This document shows positions 1-5,978 of a stretch of DNA of 6,211 nucleotides, one piece after another. Origin of the DNA: Anaerobacillus sp. GTDB lineage: Bacteria > Bacillota > Bacilli > Bacillales_H > Anaerobacillaceae. Below the pieces are notes generated by a model that saw nothing but the letters and a program-made list of their open reading frames with translations, did not search any database and was not told the origin of the DNA. The stretch is from assembly GCA_007120055.1 (NCBI GenBank), contig SKOL01000390.1, positions 1 through 6,211 of the forward strand. Reading direction: 5' to 3'. Within the stretch, counting starts at the first letter, position 1. Each line of letters starts with the position of its first letter. Position numbers and translations under genes: made by a program.

Positions 1-92
1 CTAACTTTATTACTATTGTATGAAATTTTTTAGTGAACTGACTAGACAAATTATACATTCAATCTTTTTGTTAATTTTTGTTCATATTTTAT

Positions 93-173
93 TGAATTTC
101 ATAATTCAATATCATCGCCATATCAAACTACATATAATTTGATGTGGCTCGATTTAGGTAATTATGAAATTCA
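93..173. repeat. Long nested inverted repeat (imperfect hairpin) upstream of rpsD
   Basis: A perfect 14-bp inverted repeat (93-106 with 160-173, core GAATTTCATAATT) encloses a second helix, 114-127 with 138-153, which has a two-base bulge at 148-149, one G-T pair and a 10-nt loop. Together they could form one hairpin or cruciform of about 81 nt. A smaller hairpin, 91-98 with 103-110, competes for the outer left arm. No clear T-tract follows on either strand, so it does not look like a standard intrinsic terminator. It could end an upstream transcript, be a remnant of a small hairpin repeat family, or be a protein-binding site. The rest of 1-199 is AT-rich, and I see no gene in it. Confidence 0.55.
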
Positions 174-199
174 CTCATTTAGTAATTATACTTGAAACC

Positions 200-228
200 T
201 TGACTTCGTTTATAAAAAAACATATACT
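200..228 (+). promoter_or_regulatory. Sigma-A-type promoter of rpsD
   Basis: The -35 box TTGACT (200-205) is separated by exactly 17 bases from the -10 box TATACT (223-228). A TATAAT overlaps at 228-233 but lies 22 bases from the -35, so it is the less likely -10. Transcription should begin near 235, giving a leader of about 205 nt before rpsD. The spacer and flanks are AT-rich, as expected for a strong promoter of a ribosomal protein gene. Confidence 0.8.
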
Positions 229-234
229 ATAATT

Positions 235-425
235 TGTGTAAAATAAGACAGCCAAGGTAAACTTCAACTGACACTCTTCTCATTTTATACCTCTTAAACT
301 GCGGCTGAAACTTTTTGAGGTGCATTGTGTAACTTCTAGCTGTCGAAGCGAAAGTGCATGAATATAAAATGAGCTTTTGAAGGGATTGCCAAAACTGTTG
401 TTATTTTATCAAAATCTAAAATAAC
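235..425 (+). promoter_or_regulatory. Structured rpsD mRNA leader, probable S4 autoregulatory site
   Basis: The long untranslated leader holds several complementary pairs. The strongest is an 11-bp perfect helix, 279-289 with 363-373. A 6-bp helix, 247-252 (GACAGC) with 339-344 (GCTGTC), crosses it and would form a pseudoknot. Nested helices are 262-267 with 377-382, 290-293 with 317-320, and 333-336 with 345-348. Segment 249-253 can instead pair with 303-307, so alternative folds exist. A separate AU-rich hairpin (400-408 with 417-425, 8-nt loop) ends immediately before the ribosome binding site. In Bacillus subtilis, S4 is known to repress rpsD through its mRNA leader; assigning that role here is inference from position and structure. 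Confidence 0.65.
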
Positions 426-441
426 AAAGGAGGAGTCATTC

Positions 442-1044
442 ATGGCTCGTTATACAGGTCCATCTTGGAAATTATCACGTCGTTTAGGAGTATCACTAAG
501 CGGCACAGGAAAAGAATTACAAAAACGTCCTTACGCACCAGGACAACACGGTCCTACTCAAAGAAAGAAATTATCTGAATACGGAATTCAACTTCAAGAG
601 AAGCAAAAACTTCGTCATATGTATGGAATTAATGAGCGTCAATTCCGTCGCATGTTCGATGATGCTGGCAAAATGCCTGGTATCCACGGTGAAAACTTCA
701 TGATTTTACTTGAATCTCGTTTAGATAACTTAGTTTACCGTATGGGATTAGCTCGTACTCGTCGTGGAGCTCGTCAATTAGTAAATCACGGTCACGTTAT
801 GGTTGACGGTGGACGTGTTGACATTCCATCATACCGCGTAAAACCTGGTCAAACGATCAGCCTTCGCGAAAAATCTCAAAACCTTACAGTAGTAAAAGAA
901 GCAGTAGAAGTAAACAACTTCGTACCTGCTTACATCGAGTTTGACGCTGAAAAACTTGAAGGTACTTACACTCGCTTACCTGAGCGTTCTGAATTACCTG
1001 CAGAAGTTACAGAAGCTCTAATCGTTGAATTCTACTCACGTTAA
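442..1044 (+). CDS. rpsD: 30S ribosomal protein S4
   Basis: This primary 16S rRNA-binding protein nucleates assembly of the 5' domain of the small subunit and helps form the mRNA entry site. In several bacteria it also represses its own synthesis. The 200-residue length and the [16 protein letters not shown] start match the Bacillus protein. It is the zinc-free type: the N-terminal domain (1-91) has no cysteines. The S4 RNA-binding fold covers about 92-155, starting at SRLDNLVYR and including [13 protein letters not shown]. The C-terminus [10 protein letters not shown] is typical. The start is set by AAAGGAGG at 426-433, eight bases before the ATG, and two TAA stops follow in tandem (1042-1047). 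It has its own promoter, leader and terminator, so it is probably monocistronic. The identification is secure. Confidence 0.98.
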   Translation: MARYTGPSWKLSRRLGVSLSGTGKELQKRPYAPGQHGPTQRKKLSEYGIQLQEKQKLRHMYGINERQFRRMFDDAGKMPGIHGENFMILLESRLDNLVYRMGLARTRRGARQLVNHGHVMVDGGRVDIPSYRVKPGQTISLREKSQNLTVVKEAVEVNNFVPAYIEFDAEKLEGTYTRLPERSELPAEVTEALIVEFYSR

Positions 1045-1047
1045 TAA

Positions 1048-1075
1048 AAAAAGCCACGCGAAAGCGTGGCTTTTT
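1048..1075. terminator. Bidirectional intrinsic terminator between rpsD and tyrS
   Basis: A perfect hairpin has a GCCACGC / GCGTGGC core (1053-1059 with 1064-1070) and a GAAA tetraloop. Five A-T pairs on each side (1048-1052 with 1071-1075) extend it to 12 bp. The T-tract follows on the + strand, and the A-run at 1046-1052 supplies one on the minus strand. It begins three bases after the first rpsD stop. I see no better terminator between it and the end of tyrS at 1152, so it probably serves both convergent genes. Confidence 0.93.
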
Positions 1076-1151
1076 AATTTAGAACTATGAATGTCTTGCT
1101 TCGAAGCATAAGCTTGCTCTAATTTCTAATTTTAAATTGTAAATTGTTAAT

Positions 1152-2408
1152 TTAATACTTAATCAAAAAATACTTCTTCTTTCCTCGGCGTATGATCGTA
1201 AACTGATCTTCGATACGGTCTTCTTTTGTAATTACTTTGTCGAGTTCAGTTGTACGGACGCCATTAACGTAAATTGCACCGTTTTGAATGTCCTCTCGTC
1301 CTTGGCGTTTCGAGGAAGAGATTTTCGCAGCAACTAAAAGCTCTAATAAATTAATTTCATCTTCTGCACATTGATATGAAGGAACATCTTTAAATCCTTG
1401 TTTAATTTCAGTGGCATTTAATGCAGCGATATCTCCACTAAATAAAGCCTCAGATATACGAATAGCTTGGCTTAATGCTTCTTCTCCATGAATTAACTTT
1501 GTTACTTCTTCAGCAAGTTTTCGTTGCGCACTTCTTTTTTCTGGAGCAGTTCGCACCTCTTCCTCTAAAGCATTAATTTCTTCATGTGCTAAGAAAGTAA
1601 AGTACTTCAAGAACTTAACAACATCACGATCATCTGTATTGATGAAAAATTGGTATAACTCATAAGGTGATGTTTTCTCTTCGTCTAACCAAATCGCACC
1701 GCCTTCTGTTTTTCCGAACTTTGTACCATCGCTTTTTGTTACGAGCGGTATTGTAAAACCAAAAGCCTTCGCTTCCTCCGTCGTTGATTTACGAATTAAC
1801 TCAAGCCCTGCAGTAATATTTCCCCACTGATCACTTCCACCAATTTGTAAACGACAGTTTTCCTTCTCAAATAGTTTTAAGAAGTCATAAGACTGCAGAA
1901 TCATATAACTAAATTCTGTAAAGGAAATTCCAGAGTGAATGCGAGATTCTACAGAGTCTTTTGCTAACATATAGTTAATCCCAAAGTTTTTACCTACATC
2001 CCTTAAAAATGAGATCACATCTAAATTGCCGATCCAATCGTAATTATTAACAATTTGTGCAGCATTTTCCCCATCAAAGTCTAAAAAGCGAGATAGCTGA
2101 CCTTTAATACGATTACTAAATTGAATAACAATTTCTTTTTCATTTAAAGTACGTTCAGCTTTTTTGCCACTCGGATCACCAATTAATCCAGTCGCACCTC
2201 CAACTAAAGCTAAAGGCTTATTTCCTGCTAATTGGAAACGTCTTAACGTTAATACTGTTAATAAATGACCTATGTGTAAACTGTCTGCGGTTGGATCAAA
2301 CCCACAATATAAAGTTAATTGACCTTCTTCTAACTGTTTTTGTAATCCTTCAAAATCTGTTACTTGATTAATTAAGCCACGATATTCTAAATCCTTTAAT
2401 AAATCCAT
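1152..2408 (-). CDS. tyrS: Tyrosyl-tRNA synthetase (class I, TyrRS)
   Basis: This cytoplasmic enzyme activates tyrosine with ATP and attaches it to tRNA-Tyr. The 418-residue product has the class I HIGH motif at 45-48 within the YCGFDPTADSLHIGH region. That region includes Tyr34, Cys35, Asp38 and Thr40, positions known from the Geobacillus enzyme. The tyrosine-binding segment SYMILQSYD is at 167-175, GSDQWGN at 191-197, and the KMSKS-equivalent loop KFGKT at 230-234. The C-terminal tRNA-binding S4-like domain is about 352-415. The frame stays open upstream to an ATG at 2549, but those 47 extra codons translate the T-box terminator and the untranslated leader. The ATG at 2406-2408 gives the family N-terminus (MDLLKDLEYRGLI) and has a good ribosome site. 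Expression is controlled by the T-box upstream; transcription ends toward the shared terminator at 1048-1075. Confidence 0.97.
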   Translation of the reverse strand: MDLLKDLEYRGLINQVTDFEGLQKQLEEGQLTLYCGFDPTADSLHIGHLLTVLTLRRFQLAGNKPLALVGGATGLIGDPSGKKAERTLNEKEIVIQFSNRIKGQLSRFLDFDGENAAQIVNNYDWIGNLDVISFLRDVGKNFGINYMLAKDSVESRIHSGISFTEFSYMILQSYDFLKLFEKENCRLQIGGSDQWGNITAGLELIRKSTTEEAKAFGFTIPLVTKSDGTKFGKTEGGAIWLDEEKTSPYELYQFFINTDDRDVVKFLKYFTFLAHEEINALEEEVRTAPEKRSAQRKLAEEVTKLIHGEEALSQAIRISEALFSGDIAALNATEIKQGFKDVPSYQCAEDEINLLELLVAAKISSSKRQGREDIQNGAIYVNGVRTTELDKVITKEDRIEDQFTIIRRGKKKYFLIKY

Positions 2409-2416
2409 CTTTTTTT

Positions 2417-2423
2417 CTCTCCT
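2417..2423 (-). promoter_or_regulatory. Ribosome binding site that fixes the tyrS start
   Basis: On the minus strand AGGAGAG lies eight bases before the ATG at 2406-2408. This spacing supports the 418-residue TyrS over the longer open frame that begins at 2549, where the ATG lies inside the terminator hairpin. Confidence 0.85.
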
Positions 2424-2536
2424 ATTCTTTATTATTTTATTTAATTTTGCTGCTTGGGAGCGAGTAACCGCAGGAGCGCCTTCTTCTTTATGCAAAAGTC
2501 CGGTTTCTCCTACCCAACTAACCAACTTTTCCACAC

Positions 2537-2570
2537 AAAAAAAGCCCATCCCATAAAAGGGACGAACTTT
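2537..2570 (-). terminator. T-box regulated terminator of the tyrS leader
   Basis: Read on the minus strand, AGUUCGUCCC (2568-2559) pairs over all ten positions with GGGAUGGGCU (2552-2543), using G-U wobbles for three of the pairs, around a UUUUAU loop. A run of U (2543-2537) follows. The 5' arm is also the 3' arm of the antiterminator, so the two structures exclude each other. With most tRNA-Tyr charged, this hairpin should form and stop transcription before tyrS. Confidence 0.92.
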
Positions 2571-2815
2571 AAAGTCGCGGTACCACCCTTGTTGAAAGTA
2601 TAAATTGTACTTTCCACCTCGAGAAATATAACGGTTTTACCGTCCTTTGCTACTTTTCCCTAAAAAGCTACAGTGTTTGAGAAAACAGCCTTTTAAATAT
2701 TGTTCACAAAGGAAGCTCTTGGAAGTAATTCATAAGCAAGTGTGTATTGGTTTGCAGCAACCACCAACTTTCTGAAACAGGGAAATGCTTTACTACTATT
2801 GTCCATTCATAGCTT
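2557..2815 (-). promoter_or_regulatory. Tyrosine T-box riboswitch (tRNA-Tyr sensing leader)
   Basis: The T-box sequence AAGGGUGGUACCGCG lies at 2590-2576 on the minus strand. Its bulge UGGU (2585-2582) can pair with the ACCA end of uncharged tRNA-Tyr. The antiterminator forms from AAGGG with CCCUU and GCG with CGU, leaving the 7-nt UGGUACC bulge. Stem III is a 7-bp hairpin at 2594-2614. Stem I runs from about 2815 to 2712; its 5' part has the AGUA specifier-loop element (GUAGUAAAGC) and its apex has the GUUGGUGGUUGCUGC region. On the 3' side, GAAU is followed by UAC at 2727-2725, the tyrosine specifier codon. This is a standard transcriptional T-box, matching the gene it precedes. From the terminator to the start codon a further 128 nt of leader shows no feature I recognise beyond the ribosome site. 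Confidence 0.95.
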
Positions 2816-2844
2816 TATCTTATTTAATTTATTGCATTATTTAA

Positions 2845-2873
2845 TTTTTATCAAAAAATAACAACGTTGTCAA
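2845..2873 (-). promoter_or_regulatory. Probable promoter of the tyrS T-box transcript
   Basis: On the minus strand a perfect TTGACA (2873-2868) is followed after 17 bases by TAAAAA (2850-2845), a mediocre -10 with four matches to TATAAT. Initiation would fall near 2838, about 20-25 nt before stem I, as expected for a T-box leader. The strong -35 and correct placement support it; the weak -10 leaves some doubt about the exact hexamer. Confidence 0.6.
2861..2870. repeat. 10-bp palindrome overlapping the tyrS -35 box
   Basis: ACAACGTTGT is a perfect palindrome that shares three bases with the TTGACA box of the tyrS promoter. It lies in the divergent region between tyrS and the penicillin-binding protein gene. 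Ten bases is short and could be chance in an AT-rich spacer, so an operator role is only a possibility. Confidence 0.3.
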
Positions 2874-2917
2874 ACTAATTTTTTAACTTTCATACATATC
2901 CATTAATCGACAATGTA

Positions 2918-2926
2918 TGCTATAAT
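2918..2926 (+). promoter_or_regulatory. Extended -10 promoter of the penicillin-binding protein gene
   Basis: A consensus TATAAT (2921-2926) is preceded by TGC, the extended -10 element TGN. The position 17 bases upstream (2898-2903, ATCCAT) is a poor -35, and TCGACA at 2907-2912 is too close to serve. Initiation near 2933 would leave a leader of about 24 nt containing the ribosome site at 2941. Confidence 0.55.
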
Positions 2927-2956
2927 ATTTTTGATCATTTAGGGGGTAATTTATCT

Positions 2957-5900
2957 ATGACTAATAAGCGATCTAACCAACGATTTTCGATAAATAGTAT
3001 TGTTAATTATTTAAATGGAAAAAAATTATTTAAAAGTTTTCGTATCACTTACCAAGTAGTTTGGAATTTATTATTAATATTTTTTATCGGGGTTATTTCT
3101 TTAATGCTGTTTGTCGGTGCAGCAGGAGCAGGCTATTTTGCATCACTTGTGATGGACGAGCCTATTCGTGATAAAGAAGATATGAGAATGGATATTTATA
3201 ATTACGAAGAGGTTTCAGAAATTTACTTTGCAAATAATGTTTTTTTAGGTGATCTTCCCTCTGATATAGAAAGAAGGGAACTTGACCTTGAAGATGTATC
3301 ACAACACTTAATTAACGCAATTATTGCTACAGAGGATGAGTATTTCTTTGAACACGATGGGATTGTCCCGAAAGCGATTTTGCGTGCAACTTATCAAGAA
3401 TTTTCAAATTCATCTGTTCAAACAGGTGGAAGTACATTAACACAACAATTAATTAAAAATCAAATTTTAACGAGTGAAGTATCGTTTGATCGTAAAGCAG
3501 CAGAAATTTTATTAGCATTGCGTCTTGAAAACTTTTTTGAAAAAGAAGAGATATTAGAAGCGTATTTAAATGTTGTTACATTCGGCAGAAATGCAAATGG
3601 GCGTAATATTGCAGGCGTTCAAGCTGCAGCACAAGGGATTTTCGGTGTAGATGCTAGTGATTTATCGATACCACAAGCTGCATACATTGCTGGGTTACCT
3701 CAAAGTCCATTTGGTTATACTCCTTTCTTATCTCAAGGCCGTGGTGTAAAAGAAAATTTAGAGCCATCGTTAAATCGTATGAGAACTGTTTTAAATCGTA
3801 TGAAAGATAAAGGATATATCACTGAGACAGAATTTAATGAGGCACTTAATTATGATATTCGTGCAAATTTAACTGAACCAACACCTTCGTCTCGGGCTGA
3901 GTACCCAGCTTTGTTAGAAGAGGTACAAAGAAGAGCTGTATCAATTTTGAGTGATCAGCTATTAGAACAAGATGGAATTGTTTTAAAAGAAATAGAAGAT
4001 AGCGATGAAAGAACACTTACTTCAAGTAGATATCGTGAGCGTGCTCTTCGTGAATTACGTAGAAACGGTTATGAAATTCATACAACGATTAATAAGGAAA
4101 TATACGATGCCCATCAAGAAGTTGTTAAAGATAATAGTTTGTTTGGGCCGGTAAGTAGAGACCATGGTGATATAGAAGAGGTTGGTGCTATATTACTTGA
4201 TAATAAGACAGGGGCAATCATCTCTTTTGTTGGTGGGCGAGACTTCGAGAATTCAGAGTATAATTTTGCTACACAAGGTAGAAGACAAAACGGGTCAACA
4301 ATGAAACCGCTACTTGCATTTGCTCCAGCAATGGAACTTGGAATAGTCCAACCTGGATTCATTACTACTGATACCACTTATTACTATCAAGATTCAAGAG
4401 AAAAGGTCGAGGTACGAAACTTCGGTGGTGGTTCTTTAGGAATGATGACGATAAGAGAAGCGCTACAACGTTCTAGAAATGTCCCAGCAGTTAAAACGTA
4501 TAATTTACTTCCCGAAAAACATGAGTATGGTCGGCAAATTTTAGTTGATCAAATGAAGTTTTCTCATCTAATTCCTGGAGAACCATTTGAATCTACAGTT
4601 CTTGGCGGGTTAGAAATTGGAGTTACTGTTGAACAAAATACAAATGCATACTCGGTGTTTGCTAACGAAGGTAAATTCATTCAATCTTTCTTGATTGAAA
4701 AAATTGTAACTAAAGACGGTGAAGTTATATTCCAGCATGAACATTACGAGGATGAAATATTTTCACCACAAACAGCCTATTTAACTCTAGATATGCTAAG
4801 AGATGTTCAAAAGGTGCCTGGGACTGCGTCAAGGTTACCTGGAATGCTAAATTTCCAAACGGATTTAGCAGGTAAAACTGGGACCACGAGTGACACATTT
4901 GATTCGTGGTACGTTGGGTTTAATCCAAACTTTACGATGGGGGTTTGGATCGGCTATGAAAGAAACAGTACGCTAGCAACACCTACAGGGCCGAGAACTC
5001 AACAGATTTGGGCAAGTCTTGCCAATGCTGCCTATGAGATAGATCCTGAATATATCGGCACTAACGAGCGTTTTAAAATGCCTAGTGGGATTGTACGACA
5101 ATCATTTTGTGGTATTTCGGGCTTATTGACATCAGACCTTTGTCGTGAAGCTGGTTTAGTGCAAACGGATCTATTTAACTCTAAGTTTGTTCCGACCAAA
5201 GTGGACGATAGCTTAGAGAAAGTTGATTTTGTCATGGCAAGCGGTGAACCTTATCGCGCTCTAGAGAATACCCCCCCTGAATTCACTCAGAAGGGAATAT
5301 CTGTAAAAAGCGACTATTGGGACGAAGATGATAACTTTTGGGAATATCTACCTGATCATTGGGGCAAACTTATTCCAGATCGTTTTGTAGAAGATAACGG
5401 TAAAATTCCTAACCAAGTTACGAGAGTATCCATTAATGACAATCAACTTACATGGAATGAACATAGCGATGATGATATTATCGGGTACCGAATATATGGA
5501 GCACCAAATGGCAGTGACTTATTCACGATCTTAAAAAGCATACGATCAGATGAAAATCTATCAATGAAAGTAAGCTCTCGTCCATTTGCCTATAAAATTA
5601 GTGCGGTTGATGCATTCGGTCGTGAATCAGAACTATCATCGATCGTAATCTATGGAGAATGGCAAGAAAGTTTTCCTGAAGAGGACGAGGAAGAAGACAG
5701 TAACAATGACAATGACAATGGCAATGACAATGACAATGACAATGACAATGACAATGACAATGACAATGACAATGGCAATGACAATGGCAATGGCAATGGC
5801 AATGACAATGGCAATGGCAATGACAATGACAACGGCATTGGCGATCAAATTCCTGATCCACTTGATGGTTCTTCTTTTTCACCTAAAAACCCGGTTCTAT

Positions 5901-5968
5901 TTAGAACCGGGTTTTTTATAGAAGCGATTAGTGATCGGCATAGAATATTAAATAAACTGCATAAATAA
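2957..5968 (+). CDS. Class A penicillin-binding protein (bifunctional transglycosylase/transpeptidase) with FN3-like domain and Asn-Asp/Gly tail
   Basis: This membrane-anchored enzyme polymerises lipid II into glycan strands and cross-links the peptides outside the membrane. A short cytoplasmic N-terminus precedes one membrane segment (about 35-63). The GT51 transglycosylase domain (about 85-260) has EDEYFFEHDG at 126-135 (catalytic Glu126), GGSTLTQQLIKN at 157-168, RKAAE at 179-183 (Glu183) and KEEILEAYLN at 196-205. The transpeptidase domain (about 405-700) has all three motifs: STMK (Ser447, Lys450), SRN (506-508) and KTGT (640-643). A cysteine pair (718, 729) follows, then an FN3-like domain at about 818-902, an acidic patch (908-914), a 44-residue Asn-Asp/Asn-Gly tract (917-960) and a 43-residue end. 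AGGGGGT at 2941-2947 supports the start. At 1003 residues it is long for the family. The last 27 residues read through a terminator, so the true C-terminus is uncertain. Which paralogue it is I cannot say. Confidence 0.93.
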   Translation: MTNKRSNQRFSINSIVNYLNGKKLFKSFRITYQVVWNLLLIFFIGVISLMLFVGAAGAGYFASLVMDEPIRDKEDMRMDIYNYEEVSEIYFANNVFLGDLPSDIERRELDLEDVSQHLINAIIATEDEYFFEHDGIVPKAILRATYQEFSNSSVQTGGSTLTQQLIKNQILTSEVSFDRKAAEILLALRLENFFEKEEILEAYLNVVTFGRNANGRNIAGVQAAAQGIFGVDASDLSIPQAAYIAGLPQSPFGYTPFLSQGRGVKENLEPSLNRMRTVLNRMKDKGYITETEFNEALNYDIRANLTEPTPSSRAEYPALLEEVQRRAVSILSDQLLEQDGIVLKEIEDSDERTLTSSRYRERALRELRRNGYEIHTTINKEIYDAHQEVVKDNSLFGPVSRDHGDIEEVGAILLDNKTGAIISFVGGRDFENSEYNFATQGRRQNGSTMKPLLAFAPAMELGIVQPGFITTDTTYYYQDSREKVEVRNFGGGSLGMMTIREALQRSRNVPAVKTYNLLPEKHEYGRQILVDQMKFSHLIPGEPFESTVLGGLEIGVTVEQNTNAYSVFANEGKFIQSFLIEKIVTKDGEVIFQHEHYEDEIFSPQTAYLTLDMLRDVQKVPGTASRLPGMLNFQTDLAGKTGTTSDTFDSWYVGFNPNFTMGVWIGYERNSTLATPTGPRTQQIWASLANAAYEIDPEYIGTNERFKMPSGIVRQSFCGISGLLTSDLCREAGLVQTDLFNSKFVPTKVDDSLEKVDFVMASGEPYRALENTPPEFTQKGISVKSDYWDEDDNFWEYLPDHWGKLIPDRFVEDNGKIPNQVTRVSINDNQLTWNEHSDDDIIGYRIYGAPNGSDLFTILKSIRSDENLSMKVSSRPFAYKISAVDAFGRESELSSIVIYGEWQESFPEEDEEEDSNNDNDNGNDNDNDNDNDNDNDNDNGNDNGNGNGNDNGNGNDNDNGIGDQIPDPLDGSSFSPKNPVLFRTGFFIEAISDRHRILNKLHK
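5705..5836 (+). repeat. 22-copy tandem hexamer (AATGAC / AATGGC) in the penicillin-binding protein gene
   Basis: Twenty-two consecutive 6-bp units encode Asn-Asp (14 copies) or Asn-Gly (8 copies). Eight Asn-Asp units in a row (5723-5770) are identical in DNA, while the 3' half mixes GAC and GGC units. The last unit begins with AAC instead of AAT. Gain or loss of whole units keeps the frame, so tract length can vary without inactivating the gene. The encoded peptide is hydrophilic, probably disordered, and would lie outside the membrane, beyond the FN3-like domain. Near-identical codon use suggests expansion by replication slippage. The tract also opens long meaningless frames on both strands. 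Confidence 0.95.
5885..5917. terminator. Bidirectional intrinsic terminator overlapping the 3' end of the penicillin-binding protein gene
   Basis: A perfect 14-bp hairpin (5885-5898 with 5903-5916) has a CCCGGTTCT / AGAACCGGG core, an ATTT loop and an A-run / T-run on its two sides. On the + strand a run of six T follows the core; on the minus strand five T follow. It lies 62 bases downstream of the acsA stop, a natural place for the acsA terminator, and it sits inside codons 977-987 of the penicillin-binding protein frame, 49 bases before that frame's stop. Confidence 0.9.
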
Positions 5969-5978
5969 CTTATTCCAT

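Noticed and set aside
1..199. A search for the tail of an upstream gene or a tRNA at the window start.
   Set aside because: I see no open frame with a recognisable product and no cloverleaf; the stretch is AT-rich and contains only the inverted repeat reported.
1097..1108. 12-bp perfect palindrome TGCTTCGAAGCA downstream of tyrS, considered as a second terminator.
   Set aside because: The fold would be short with a minimal loop and no T-tract follows on either strand, so I cannot support a function.
4114..4377. 87-codon open frame on the minus strand inside the penicillin-binding protein gene.
   Set aside because: It overlaps the transpeptidase domain coding sequence including the STMK motif, has no recognisable domain, and is a shadow frame.
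5032..5235. 67-codon open frame on the minus strand inside the penicillin-binding protein gene.
   Set aside because: It is antisense to a conserved coding region, with no recognisable product or context.
5705..5836. Short regular repeats considered as a CRISPR array or iteron origin.
   Set aside because: The units are contiguous 6-bp coding repeats without spacers and stay in frame with the gene, so they are a coding microsatellite.
5598..5921. Several open frames across the hexamer repeat, including a His-Cys repeat peptide on the minus strand and a Met-Thr repeat on the + strand.
   Set aside because: They are by-products of the AATGAC/AATGGC repeat, which is free of stops in several frames. 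They have no family resemblance and lie inside a well-supported gene. The alternating His-Cys pattern is not a metal-binding protein.
2957..5968. Assigning a specific Bacillus symbol (such as ponA or pbpG) to the penicillin-binding protein.
   Set aside because: The domain order fits class A enzymes generally, but the length and tail do not single out one paralogue and no alignment could be run.
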